Shown in pieces: positions 15,816 through 25,636 of a stretch of 64,000 nucleotides of DNA. The DNA is from Bacteroidaceae bacterium. Its GTDB lineage: Bacteria > Bacteroidota > Bacteroidia > Bacteroidales > Bacteroidaceae. Every line of letters starts with the position of its first letter. Position 1 is the first letter of the stretch. The stretch covers positions 1 through 64,000 of the forward strand of contig JAFZSA010000042.1 in the NCBI GenBank assembly GCA_017619585.1. Direction: 5' to 3'. The notes under the pieces were generated by a model that was not told the DNA's origin, did no database searches, and saw nothing but the letters and a program-made list of their open reading frames with translations. The position numbers and the translations under genes were made by a program.

Positions 15816-17983
15816 TATTGCCTAATGAGCCGTATCACCTTGCTGGCATACTCACCGCGGAGGTCAATCTCCACACCTTGCTGCATCAGGAAACTTCCTG
15901 TGAAGGAACTGCCTTCCCAATGGTCGGCATTACCCTGACGGCAGAGTTCGGTAAGTGTATAGGTGGCATTGGGATCCAATCCAGCAAAGTAGAAACGAGG
16001 ACGGAAGAAATCAACATAATGCTCGAACTTGTATGCGAAGAAGATAGCATCTTTCTTGTCTTCGCTAACGAACATCTCACTACAATAACCGTTTCCCTCA
16101 TAAGGTGAAATCAGACGGTACAAATCCCCTTGCTGCACAATAGGACGTATAGTCTCTTTGTAGGTCTTGAAACAAGACTGTGCAAATTTCATCTCATCGG
16201 CTGAGAGGTCGGATGGCTTCATCTCCATTCCAAGACGACCCGTCATAGCCACATCAAAACGGAACTTCAAAGGCAAACTGCGATGAGTCTGATGATTGGG
16301 ACTAGCGCTTACATGCTGAGCCATAGCACAAGCAGGGAAGAACATACTGGTTCCCCACTGGATAAAGAGGCGTTGCTTGGCATCGGTATTGTCACTGACC
16401 CAGAACTCATCAAAGTAAGGCATCAAACCATAGTTGACACGTCCGCCGCCACTGGCACAACACTGGATGACAAGGTCAGGATATTTGGCACGGATTCGTT
16501 TCAACGTCTTTATGAGTCCCAAATGATAATCCACATAAAGATGACTCTGATTGTCGGCACTTAGATAATGCGAGCCAAAGTTCTTGGTCTCCATATTGCA
16601 GTCCCACTTAATATAATAGGTATTGGGAGTCTCCGTCATGATATCATCAACCACCTTGAACACAAAATCCTGAACTGCAGGATTACTCATATCCAGGACA
16701 AGTTGGGTACCGCCACGTCCCGTACTGGGTTCACGCGTAGGATGACATACCACCCAGTCAGGGTGCTTCTCGTAAAGTTCACTCTTGGTATTGGTCATCT
16801 CTGGCTCAATCCATATACCCCATTTGAGACCACGTTCGGCACAAGCCTTCTCGAGTGCAGGAACACCCTTGGGAAGTTTCTCTGTATCGGTAACCCAATC
16901 ACCCAAAGCACAGTCATCAACAGAACGTTTGTACTTATTGCCGAACCAACCGTCATCCATCACAAAGAGCTCACCACCTAACTGCTTCACGCCATCCATC
17001 ATCTTCTCCATTCCGTCTTGGCTGACATTCAGATAGACTCCTTCCCATGAGTTAAGGAGGGTCTTGCGCAAAGCCGTTCCGTTATGTACCATATTGTTCT
17101 TACGAGCCCAGCGATGGAAACTGCGACTGGCACCACCCAAACCCTCGTCGCTATATGTAAGAGCCAGAACAGGAGTTGTAAATGTTTCGCCTTTCTTGAG
17201 GGTATATTGCGAATTAGTATCGTCAATACCAGCAATAAGACGATGAACCTTCTTGCCCTGAGTGTCAATAGTCATACGGAAATTACCGCTCCAACAGAGA
17301 ACTGCACCCACTACCCTACCATTGTTCTCCTGAGGTTTACCATCAAGGGAAATCATCAGATTGGGACGACTCGTGAAGGCATTCCTGGTACCGGTCAGGT
17401 CATGGATTTCAAAGACTCCAGGTTTAAGCGCTTCCTCGGTCACCTGTGCTTCTGCACCCCATGTCCCATGTTCATGCAGTACCCAGGCATTTCCCTGACG
17501 AATGGGAAGGAAACCGCTGGCATACTTAAGAAGAGTCACAGGTTTCTTCTCGTTATTGCGGATAACCGACCAAGTCTCTATCACATCACAGTTGTTGTAA
17601 GTACGATAGCAAACATCAACAAGGAAATCGTACAGTTTGTCCTTCAAAGTAATAGTGTAAACAGTAGCATTTCCCTCAGTCGTTACCGCATCCTGCTGGT
17701 AAACCAGTTCTGTAGACATGTTTCCGTCTGAATGACGAACACTAAGCGCTGTCATATCATGGTTACCCAGGCCAAAGGCTGGATAAGCATCCTCCCAAAG
17801 GCTGTAAGCACGATATACCTGTTCAGCATCAGTAACACGTTCGCCATAATAGCTGACATGTAAAGGCAAGCCCTCTTCTGCCTTCAGCAACAATGTAGTA
17901 CCGGGTGAATTAACATAAATATCCTTTGCAGACAGGAATGAAGCTGCACAAAGAGACATAACAAATAAGAATACTTTCTTCAT
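15815..17983 (-). CDS. GH36 alpha-galactosidase, exported
   Basis: 722 residues from ATG 17983 (MKKVFLFVMSLCAASFLSA signal peptide); the upstream frame adds only nine unlikely residues. Family 36 layout: N-terminal beta-supersandwich (about 20-310), then a (beta/alpha)8 barrel with D-D-G-W-F-G, G-I-W-I-E-P-E-M, K-W-D-C-N (nucleophile Asp461) and S-D-N-T-D (acid/base within 531-534), then a short beta C-terminus. It releases terminal alpha-1,6-linked galactose from raffinose-type sugars or galactomannan. No sorting tail is visible, so it is probably periplasmic. It lies 99 nt downstream of a fasciclin gene, with a strong hairpin between them. Confidence 0.93.
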   Translation of the reverse strand: MKKVFLFVMSLCAASFLSAKDIYVNSPGTTLLLKAEEGLPLHVSYYGERVTDAEQVYRAYSLWEDAYPAFGLGNHDMTALSVRHSDGNMSTELVYQQDAVTTEGNATVYTITLKDKLYDFLVDVCYRTYNNCDVIETWSVIRNNEKKPVTLLKYASGFLPIRQGNAWVLHEHGTWGAEAQVTEEALKPGVFEIHDLTGTRNAFTSRPNLMISLDGKPQENNGRVVGAVLCWSGNFRMTIDTQGKKVHRLIAGIDDTNSQYTLKKGETFTTPVLALTYSDEGLGGASRSFHRWARKNNMVHNGTALRKTLLNSWEGVYLNVSQDGMEKMMDGVKQLGGELFVMDDGWFGNKYKRSVDDCALGDWVTDTEKLPKGVPALEKACAERGLKWGIWIEPEMTNTKSELYEKHPDWVVCHPTREPSTGRGGTQLVLDMSNPAVQDFVFKVVDDIMTETPNTYYIKWDCNMETKNFGSHYLSADNQSHLYVDYHLGLIKTLKRIRAKYPDLVIQCCASGGGRVNYGLMPYFDEFWVSDNTDAKQRLFIQWGTSMFFPACAMAQHVSASPNHQTHRSLPLKFRFDVAMTGRLGMEMKPSDLSADEMKFAQSCFKTYKETIRPIVQQGDLYRLISPYEGNGYCSEMFVSEDKKDAIFFAYKFEHYVDFFRPRFYFAGLDPNATYTLTELCRQGNADHWEGSSFTGSFLMQQGVEIDLRGEYASKVIRLIRQ

Positions 17984-18021
17984 GGAGTTGATGGGTTTAT
18001 AATGAAACACTTTATATAGGA

Positions 18022-18062
18022 GTAAAAGCTTTGCAGGATTATCTCCTTAGCAAAGCTTTTAC
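18022..18062 (-). terminator. Hairpin after fasciclin gene 1
   Basis: Perfect 13-bp stem: GTAAAAGCTTTGC pairs with GCAAAGCTTTTAC across a 15-nt loop. It lies 20 nt after the stop of 18083-20239 and 39 nt before the alpha-galactosidase start. No strong U-tract follows, so termination may be partial. Confidence 0.65.
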
Positions 18063-18082
18063 ATTATCATTTTCTGTTAGAA

Positions 18083-20239
18083 TTACCAAACATCCTCAGG
18101 TGTCTCAGGATTATCGTAGATTTCCTTCGGACACCATTCAAAGTAATCAAGGTACAACTCCAACTTGGGGTTATCAAGTACCGACTTTAAACGAACGTAA
18201 TAAGTGTTCTTGGGATCCAGTGTCTGGCGAACCAGGATATGACGTTTCTGACGAGAGTCATCACGGGCAGTCCAACTTTGATTGCTTTCATGAACTTCAT
18301 GACGACCAGCCTTCATCAGACCATGGTTTCTCAGTTTGTGATCAATCTCAATAATCTCATCTTCGTCTCGTCCATCGTCTGTCAGGTCTGACCAAGAAGC
18401 ACCTTCGCCACCGAAAGTCGTTGCAATACCTTCTGCCATATTTACAGGAATACCTGCAGCAGGAAGATTGTCGGGATCAGATCCGAAGTAAACCTGTACT
18501 ATACCACGAGCAGAGGTAGCCAATACCTTGTATCGTAGCTCGTATGTACCACGTTTGGGAACAGGAGGCAAGGTGAACATGATATCAAAGTGACCGAATG
18601 CCTTATCCTCATCCTGGCAATAGTTAGCCCAATTGATCTTGTAACCATTATAGTGGATAAAATGGGTGTCTTCATTAAGAATACTCATATTATCAAAATA
18701 CTTATAGACCTGATCCTGTGGTATGTATACGTGCTGATATTTTCCTTCGCTGGAGTCTGCACGACGGATACCATTGGTAATTGCCTCGGGGAACATGGCA
18801 AAAATATCAAAGCGGATACGCTCTCTTCCCAGATTGTCACGAACGGCATCTGTATAAGCCAAAGGTGTATGAATGGGATAAATACATGCATTTGTGATAT
18901 CATTCACAACAGCCATATCGCTTTCACGGTCAATGAAGACACCAAGCTTATCAGGATCACATGACACTTCATGTCCATCATCTGTGATACCATTGGCAAT
19001 GACGGGGAAACGATTGATGTAAACACCGTTACTCTCCTTACTCTCATAAAGTTTCAGCAAACGGCGGCCACCATTGCCCAATGTAGCGTACCATTCATAA
19101 ACAGGAATAGAATAGACAGTAGGACGGCTTATGGAATATCCTACCTCGTTACAGTGATATACCAGTTTATTGGCAGGAATACGCATAGGAAGTATATGAT
19201 ATGTCACCCATCTATACAGGATGTTCTCAGATGAGCGGTAATTGTTGTCTGTCTTATTTACGTCTTCAGAGAAATACATTTTCTTACTCTGAATCCAGTT
19301 AACAAGTTGCTCCAATGCATCAGAGGCAGCAGGGTCAATACCCTGAGAACGCCAATAGTCATCAGTCTCGGCAAAGATGGTATAACCATACTTGCGATGT
19401 TCTGGTACATGTGCATCGGGGTCGCTGTTGGCAGACTTGTCACCGCCAGCCTTGCTAACATAATCTTTCATATCGGGAATCTCACCCCTCTGGTATTTCA
19501 ACTCGTATTCTTCATCACGGACCTTACCAAGAAGATCCAACAAGCCACATGCCTGAATAACACGGGCCATCATCAGATAACCATCAGTCTTGTTATTAAG
19601 AATATTCTGCAGATATCTGGCACAGGATTCATCCTTGGGTGCAATAACCTTGTGCAACTGATTAATATATCCGTTAATAACAGGAATATCATAGTTAATG
19701 GGGTCAATGGGACAAACCTTGTTCACACAAATGCTGTCCGGCCTCTTAGCGTCGGGGATATTAATAGTCAGTCGATGATCGCTAAGCGTGGGAAGAGGCA
19801 ACTCAATACCTTTCTCTACTTGATCAATAGAATAACGCTGATCCTCTCTGTCATATCCGTCAATGATACTATTCTTTACAATCACGGAACGAATAGAGTC
19901 TAACTTGGCAGAATCCGTAAATGCATCCCATGATGGTTCTGAAATCAAGCCCTCATCAACAAGATCCTGAAGATATTCATCAATGGCATCGTTGGTGATA
20001 GCAAAAACTGTGTAGTTACCACGAGCTGTCATCAACTGATATACAGTTGACGTCTTCATCTGTGGGTTGATCTGCACTAACTTCAATAAGTCCACATACT
20101 GGGAGTATTCAGGATGTGCCTCCAAATAACTTGCCACTGTGTGGTACTTAAATACGTATCTCGACGAAGTGTCGACCTGCTCAGAACATGAGCAAACCAT
20201 CAATAGCAATGCGGTAAGAGAGAAAAACAGCTTTCTCAT
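18083..20239 (-). CDS. Fasciclin-domain lipoprotein 1
   Basis: 718 residues. The N-terminus MRKLFFSLTALLLMVCSCS is a lipoprotein signal (probable Cys18). Fasciclin (FAS1) signatures follow: S-T-V-Y-Q-L-M-T-A-R-G-N-Y-T-V-F-A-I-T-N-D-A-I, I-I-D-G-Y and I-N-G-Y-I-N-Q-L-H-K-V, and a second FAS1-like unit follows with K-Y-G-Y-T-I-F-A-E and a 'Y-H-I-L-P' H-box. The C-terminal 200 residues look like a beta-sandwich (P-P-V-P-K-R-G-T-Y-E-L-R-Y-K). It ends Y-F-E-W-C-P-K-E-I-Y-D-N-P-E-T-P-E-D-V-W, almost identical to the end of fasciclin gene 2 (31447-33558). FAS1 domains mediate adhesion. The role here is unknown, probably surface attachment or glycan binding next to the module protein upstream. Confidence 0.85.
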   Translation of the reverse strand: MRKLFFSLTALLLMVCSCSEQVDTSSRYVFKYHTVASYLEAHPEYSQYVDLLKLVQINPQMKTSTVYQLMTARGNYTVFAITNDAIDEYLQDLVDEGLISEPSWDAFTDSAKLDSIRSVIVKNSIIDGYDREDQRYSIDQVEKGIELPLPTLSDHRLTINIPDAKRPDSICVNKVCPIDPINYDIPVINGYINQLHKVIAPKDESCARYLQNILNNKTDGYLMMARVIQACGLLDLLGKVRDEEYELKYQRGEIPDMKDYVSKAGGDKSANSDPDAHVPEHRKYGYTIFAETDDYWRSQGIDPAASDALEQLVNWIQSKKMYFSEDVNKTDNNYRSSENILYRWVTYHILPMRIPANKLVYHCNEVGYSISRPTVYSIPVYEWYATLGNGGRRLLKLYESKESNGVYINRFPVIANGITDDGHEVSCDPDKLGVFIDRESDMAVVNDITNACIYPIHTPLAYTDAVRDNLGRERIRFDIFAMFPEAITNGIRRADSSEGKYQHVYIPQDQVYKYFDNMSILNEDTHFIHYNGYKINWANYCQDEDKAFGHFDIMFTLPPVPKRGTYELRYKVLATSARGIVQVYFGSDPDNLPAAGIPVNMAEGIATTFGGEGASWSDLTDDGRDEDEIIEIDHKLRNHGLMKAGRHEVHESNQSWTARDDSRQKRHILVRQTLDPKNTYYVRLKSVLDNPKLELYLDYFEWCPKEIYDNPETPEDVW

Positions 20240-20274
20240 AATTTTGTTTAATTTTATTATCCTTAAATTTTATT

Positions 20275-20315
20275 ATTCTCCTGACCTGGAAGCCTAAGCC
20301 CCAGGCCAGGAGAAT
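20275..20315 (-). terminator. 15-bp hairpin between dockerin gene and fasciclin gene 1
   Basis: ATTCTCCTGACCTGG pairs with CCAGGCCAGGAGAAT with one mismatch; the loop is 11 nt. It is followed on the minus strand only by an A/T-rich run, so it may attenuate rather than stop transcription into fasciclin gene 1, for which I see no separate promoter. Confidence 0.55.
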
Positions 20316-20341
20316 TTATAGAATCTTTTTACACTACGTAA

Positions 20342-23300
20342 TTACTGTGCAGCAATGATATTCAACAGTTTCTGAATATCAGCAGCATTGGTTTCGCCAT
20401 CACCTGTCAGGTCAGCATCACCACCAGCTGCAATAATGTTCAGCAGTTTCTGGATATCAGCAGCATTAACCTCGTTATCACCTGTGAGGTCACCTTCCTT
20501 AGCAGGATTAACTGCAAATATCATGTGACGGATATTAACCAGAGCACCATCGTTTGGCATGAAGCGGAACAGAAGAACATCTGAAGCCTTCTTGAAACCA
20601 AGATCCTTCACGTTAACAGTTACCTTCTTGAACTCTGAAGATGCCTCCAGTTTCTCGATTACAACCTTCTTCTGCATATCGCCAGAGAAGTTCTGAATCT
20701 CAACATTGTTAATGTCCTTGTCTGACTTGTACTCAAATTCGATAAGAGTCTCATCATCTTCCAAATCATCATACAATCCACTGAAGTAAACAGCTACTCT
20801 CTTCTCAGATTCGGGAGCAATCTCATAGTTGAATGAATCACCATCTACCATTCCCTCTGATGCATTGGAAATATAGGTGCTTGCACTTTCGTCGATTGCC
20901 AGGTAATCAGGATATTTGGCAAGAAGCTCATCCATAGCAGCCTTAGCAGCAGCAGCATTCTCGTAATCACCACCCTTTGTGAGGTCTTTTACATCACCCA
21001 GTTTCTTGGAAATAGCAAGAACATCTGCATCAGCCTCCTGATCGTATGCCATATCATACCATTTATGTTCAACAGCATCGGCATAATAGCAGAGTGAATA
21101 GTAGGCAGCCTTTGTGGCAGTAATTTCTGCAAACAGGTTACCGTCAGCTACCAACTGCTCTACGGTGTTGCTGTTAGCAACATTCTGCAGAGCCTCCTTC
21201 TGTGCAGCAGCAAAGTTAGGAGCAACCTTGAAATCATCTACAGTATTGGGATTACCAGCTACAGCACTAATCAAGTTAGCAGCAGGCTTAGCATTACACT
21301 CAGCAGCAGCAGCGATTGCCTCAGCAGTAGCCTGCTCGCCAAGGTATGTCAGACGGAAGTTACCGGCAGCTAACCAGTCACCACCCTTGATAGTACCTTC
21401 GTTCTTCAGACCGAATGTCAGATTACCGTCAGTAACCTGGGCAACCATAGTAATCTCATAACGGTCATGCAGAATAGCATTGATTGTACCCTGTACGCCC
21501 CAGATTACATAACCAACTTCAACAGAGTCAACTGATGCTTCACCAGTAACACCATCAACATCACAAGCATAAATTGTCTTGTCAGCAGTTGAACCAGTCC
21601 ATGCTTCCTCCTTGCTGGTAACCATGTAGTCACGAACAACGGGAACATAGGTCTTAGTATCATTAGCAAATGCCAATGCAGCATAATCGAAGCTGTTGAT
21701 ATTGCCCTGAGGACGGAAACCTGCATTCAGCTTAATCTGATAGTAACCGTTCTTCAAGCCTGTCAGAGTCTGGCTAATGTTAGCCTTAGACTGCTCGTTG
21801 CAGAACTCAGCAGCAGACATGGTACCTGCAGCATTGGTTCCGTTGCTATAAAGATAGCCATTCCAACCTTCAGCAGTCTTAGTACCTGTTACTTCCTTGC
21901 CATTGGCATCCAGAACCTTTTCTGCCTTAGCAAAGCTACGGTTAACAATCAAGTCTGTGATATCCATGCCAGGACCATAACCAACAGCGATAGCAGCCTT
22001 CTTCATTGCATCCAGAGACTCAATCTCGACTGCAATAATGCTGTCATTCAGTTCATGCTCATCGTAGATAGTCACAAATGTACCGTTAGGATAAGTCTCA
22101 GAAGGCTCACCCTTAGTAGTCAGGTAGTTCACCAACTTGGTCAGTGCCTCGCTCTCAGCCAGTTTGTTTTCTGTAAGATAATCATTAATCTCAGTGGCCT
22201 TATTTGAGAGTTCCTCATACAAAGCAGCACTTGAAGTGATCTTCTCGCGCAACTGATCCAGAACATAATTAGCACGGAAGAGAGCCTCCATATTTGTGCA
22301 AGTCTCAATGTTGGGAATAGAATCCCTAAACTGATCAAGGAGAGACTGCTGTGCATATTCAATACTCTCAATGAAGACATCGGCAGAGTCCTTGTAAGCG
22401 GTCTTAAGATCATCAAACTCATCAGCAGTTCCGAAGTGGAGCTCGTTCATCTGAATTGCATCGCCCTTATATGCGTTGGTTACAACAACCTTATAATATG
22501 TATAAGGTACGGTTGTCTCTGTGCTGAAGCCGAAGTATGAAGGCTCTGCATTTACGGGATGCAGACGATCCTGCTGTACATTTACTCTTTCATCAACGAG
22601 TACCCATCCATCAGCATCCTTAGTAGCCTGGGCATCACCCTCGAAGTTGGCACCATAGATGTACCAGGTACCCCAGTTACGCTCGGGGTAACTACCTGTA
22701 TCGTTACCTGTAGTCAGAGTATAGAAGAAAGGATTAACGGGATCGAATGTACGGAAGATGATATAGGTATCACCCTTAGGATCAGCCTGACCACCCCACT
22801 TGGTAGCCTTAACCTCTACTTCCTTCTCTTCGCCTGTGTCAGGATCTTTCTCCTTCTTTGTAGTATTCAAGGCAATACCATCAATAAGGTTGCCATAGAA
22901 GCCATCACCCCACTGACCAACAGTATGACCGTCCAGAAGGATGTACAGGTTGTTCTGAACTGCATTGATGATTCTCTCAAGATAAGTGGTCTCAGCCTTG
23001 ATACCCTCATCATCAAGTTGCATATTCTCCCAAATGTAATCGCGCGTACCGTTTATGAACTTAGCATTAGGAGCAATGTTCTCGCTGGTATAATCTGTAA
23101 ACCATACGCCATAGGTCTTTGATTCAATTTCAAGATCCTTGAATATACTATATACGCTGTCATACTTATGATACAACTCGGCAGAAGCTGCAATCTCCTT
23201 CTGCAGGTCTTCCAACTGGTACTTGAAGTTCAATACATCAGGTGCATAGACAGTATTCTTCAACTCCTCGTATTTAGCCTTGTAAGCATCGGTCAAGCCC

Positions 23301-25429
23301 CTATATGCAGGTTTTTCGTCGGGATCGTAGTCTATAAAATCTTCAACATATCCCTCACGATACTCAAACATATTAGCTGTGTTGTAGAATGCAAATTCAT
23401 TCATCTGCATACCACCAGTGTGGTAAACCTCGATCTTGAAATACTGATAAGGCTCAGCACAACCCTCTGAGAGATAGATATAGCTTTCAAACAGATTGGT
23501 AGTCTTCAGGATGTCTGTGCCGACATTCTCCTTATTGTCAATCAAAACCCAACCTTCAGCATCCTTGGTAGCCTCTTCGTCAGAATTGAAGTTGGCACCC
23601 CAGATCTTCCAGTTCTTCCAGTTACGATCCTTGTATGAATCGGTATCCCAACCGGTAACAAGACCATAGTATGTAGGTCTGATAGGCTGATCTGTCTTAA
23701 AGATGATGTAGCGATCCTTTCCGGTACCAGTACCCCACTTAGTATCTTTGGCATTACCATCAATAAGGTTTTCTATAGGACTATCACCCCAGTTGTCGTC
23801 ATTGCTAGTACCATCAACGAATATATAAGTTGGGTAGAGAGGTTCATCAGGATTCTTCTCGTTATTGAGCATATATGCAGAGATACGCTTGTATTCTGCA
23901 GTTGCCTCCTCACCAGTAATCTGGCGGTTAACCTTAAGATAAGCATAGTTACCTACGGGGTACTCTGCTCCGGGAGCAACAGCATCTGTCTCGTTAGCCC
24001 AAGTTGTCAGATATGTAACAGCATCATCATTCAGGCTGCCAGCGGTAATGGCACTTAACACCTGCTTGCGAGTTTCATCCAACTTAGCATAGCACTTTGC
24101 AGAGGCATCTATCTTGTCGAACAATGAATTAACGGATTCGTTCATCCCGAAGAATGAAACAACATCTGAAGTCGTCTTCATGTTCTCATAGAGATCTGAT
24201 ACCTGATCAAGCAAAGACTTCTGGGCAAAGAGATCAGGATCAAAAGACTTCTCAATAGAGGAAATCACTTCATTCTTTTCGATAGCGAAGATGTATTCGT
24301 CACCAAGCTCAAACTCACTCATCTGCATATAACCGGAACCAGCCATGGTCTCGTCAATCTCAACCTTGAAGTATTTGTATGCAGTTGTATTCTCCTCTGA
24401 AAGTGTGAAATAAACAGCGTAACAGTTCTTGTCAGGCAATACCTCCTCGCTGACATCTGTCTTCTTATCAAGCAGCACCCACTTGTCTGAATCACGGGTG
24501 GGCTTACCATCCACTACGTCAGCCTCGGCAATACCATAGATCTGCCAGTTCTTCCAGTTACGATGGTGCCAGCTGGCGTTGTCAGTACCCGTTACAAGCT
24601 TGTAATAGGTAGGAGCTATAGCACGAGAAGTCTTCACAATGAAGTGAGCACCATTCGTAGTCTCACCAAACTTCTTTGCAGTCAGACCGTTACCCCACTT
24701 GGTATTGATATCACCATCGAAGAGTTTCTCCAAGCTTTCACCACTTCCATCTATTCTATCGCCAGAAATGATGTTGTATTTTATACGCTGGTCGGTACCA
24801 GTTTGCTCATTAGCTAAGTCCTCTAGATATTTCTCGAGTCCTGCATAGGTACCAAGACCCCACTCAGACATCTGAAGATAAGTCTCTGAACCTTTAACAG
24901 ACTCCTCAATTTCAATCCAAAAGTACTTGTAAGCAGTCTTACCGTCAGTCTCATTGAACTCAAGGTTAACCACACCGAAATTCTGACCTGGCAAGGGCTC
25001 GTTTTGTCTGTCATCAATCAGAGTCCAACCCGTGTAGTTCTCTACATCACGGACTGCCTGATCATCACTCTCGAAGTTACCGCCATAGATTTTCCATGAC
25101 TTCCAGTTACGGCCAGGGTTACTACCCGTATCATTACCTGTAACCAGGAAATAGAAATCGGGAACTACAGCCTCGTCTGCCTTAACGATAATGTATGCAA
25201 TGGCTTCATCTGGCCATTCATCATTACCATTGTGATCAAACCAAGTACCCCATTTAGTTGACGTTTTTGTGTCAACCAACTTGTCGAAGTGCTCGCTATC
25301 ACCGTTGTAGGCATTTTGTCCACTCAGAGCAGTGAGCTTGAAGTACTGAGCCATAACACTCTGACTGGACAACAACATCAAACATGTAGCCAGAGCGAGT
25401 GTCACGCGTTTAAGAGTAAATCTTTTCAT
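20342..25429 (-). CDS. Giant secreted binding-module protein with C-terminal dockerin
   Basis: 1695 residues with a Sec signal peptide (M-K-R-F-T-L-K-R-V ... S-V-M-A-Q). Four long galactose-binding-like modules share the signature T-K-W-G ... V-T-G-x-D-T ... R-N-W-K-x-W-x-I-Y-G ... W-V-L-I-D and are separated by helical linkers; another carbohydrate-binding-like domain (G-L-K-N-G-Y-Y-Q-I-K-L-N-A-G) lies near 1270-1420. The C-terminus has two calcium-loop repeats of dockerin type: G-D-L-T-G-D-N-E-V-N-A-A-D-I-Q and D-L-T-G-D-G-E-T-N-A-A-D-I-Q, each followed by K-L-L-N-I-I-A-A. Dockerins bind cohesins in cellulosome-like assemblies, but no cohesin or enzyme domain is seen here. It lacks the KKG-Y-I-V-N-G tail of its neighbours. 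Confidence 0.88.
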   Translation of the reverse strand: MKRFTLKRVTLALATCLMLLSSQSVMAQYFKLTALSGQNAYNGDSEHFDKLVDTKTSTKWGTWFDHNGNDEWPDEAIAYIIVKADEAVVPDFYFLVTGNDTGSNPGRNWKSWKIYGGNFESDDQAVRDVENYTGWTLIDDRQNEPLPGQNFGVVNLEFNETDGKTAYKYFWIEIEESVKGSETYLQMSEWGLGTYAGLEKYLEDLANEQTGTDQRIKYNIISGDRIDGSGESLEKLFDGDINTKWGNGLTAKKFGETTNGAHFIVKTSRAIAPTYYKLVTGTDNASWHHRNWKNWQIYGIAEADVVDGKPTRDSDKWVLLDKKTDVSEEVLPDKNCYAVYFTLSEENTTAYKYFKVEIDETMAGSGYMQMSEFELGDEYIFAIEKNEVISSIEKSFDPDLFAQKSLLDQVSDLYENMKTTSDVVSFFGMNESVNSLFDKIDASAKCYAKLDETRKQVLSAITAGSLNDDAVTYLTTWANETDAVAPGAEYPVGNYAYLKVNRQITGEEATAEYKRISAYMLNNEKNPDEPLYPTYIFVDGTSNDDNWGDSPIENLIDGNAKDTKWGTGTGKDRYIIFKTDQPIRPTYYGLVTGWDTDSYKDRNWKNWKIWGANFNSDEEATKDAEGWVLIDNKENVGTDILKTTNLFESYIYLSEGCAEPYQYFKIEVYHTGGMQMNEFAFYNTANMFEYREGYVEDFIDYDPDEKPAYRGLTDAYKAKYEELKNTVYAPDVLNFKYQLEDLQKEIAASAELYHKYDSVYSIFKDLEIESKTYGVWFTDYTSENIAPNAKFINGTRDYIWENMQLDDEGIKAETTYLERIINAVQNNLYILLDGHTVGQWGDGFYGNLIDGIALNTTKKEKDPDTGEEKEVEVKATKWGGQADPKGDTYIIFRTFDPVNPFFYTLTTGNDTGSYPERNWGTWYIYGANFEGDAQATKDADGWVLVDERVNVQQDRLHPVNAEPSYFGFSTETTVPYTYYKVVVTNAYKGDAIQMNELHFGTADEFDDLKTAYKDSADVFIESIEYAQQSLLDQFRDSIPNIETCTNMEALFRANYVLDQLREKITSSAALYEELSNKATEINDYLTENKLAESEALTKLVNYLTTKGEPSETYPNGTFVTIYDEHELNDSIIAVEIESLDAMKKAAIAVGYGPGMDITDLIVNRSFAKAEKVLDANGKEVTGTKTAEGWNGYLYSNGTNAAGTMSAAEFCNEQSKANISQTLTGLKNGYYQIKLNAGFRPQGNINSFDYAALAFANDTKTYVPVVRDYMVTSKEEAWTGSTADKTIYACDVDGVTGEASVDSVEVGYVIWGVQGTINAILHDRYEITMVAQVTDGNLTFGLKNEGTIKGGDWLAAGNFRLTYLGEQATAEAIAAAAECNAKPAANLISAVAGNPNTVDDFKVAPNFAAAQKEALQNVANSNTVEQLVADGNLFAEITATKAAYYSLCYYADAVEHKWYDMAYDQEADADVLAISKKLGDVKDLTKGGDYENAAAAKAAMDELLAKYPDYLAIDESASTYISNASEGMVDGDSFNYEIAPESEKRVAVYFSGLYDDLEDDETLIEFEYKSDKDINNVEIQNFSGDMQKKVVIEKLEASSEFKKVTVNVKDLGFKKASDVLLFRFMPNDGALVNIRHMIFAVNPAKEGDLTGDNEVNAADIQKLLNIIAAGGDADLTGDGETNAADIQKLLNIIAAQ

Positions 25430-25534
25430 CGCTTTTTTGGTTTTTAGTTAATAATAAAGTTAAATTATATCGTTTTTCTTTTATTTATACCTAAATTATT
25501 CTTTTTTTTAAGTGCATTTTGCACGAAAAGCATA

Positions 25535-25542
25535 CAAAAATA
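25535..25542 (-). promoter_or_regulatory. Possible -7 box of the dockerin gene
   Basis: TATTTTTG on the minus strand, about 105 nt upstream of ATG 25429. No convincing -33 TTTG at the right distance. Confidence 0.4.
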
Positions 25543-25636
25543 GAAAATTTGCATCAGACATTAACCATATTTATATGCTTTTGTCTGACTGTTTAACATT
25601 ATTTAACCGTGCAAAGCGTACTTACACTCTTACACT

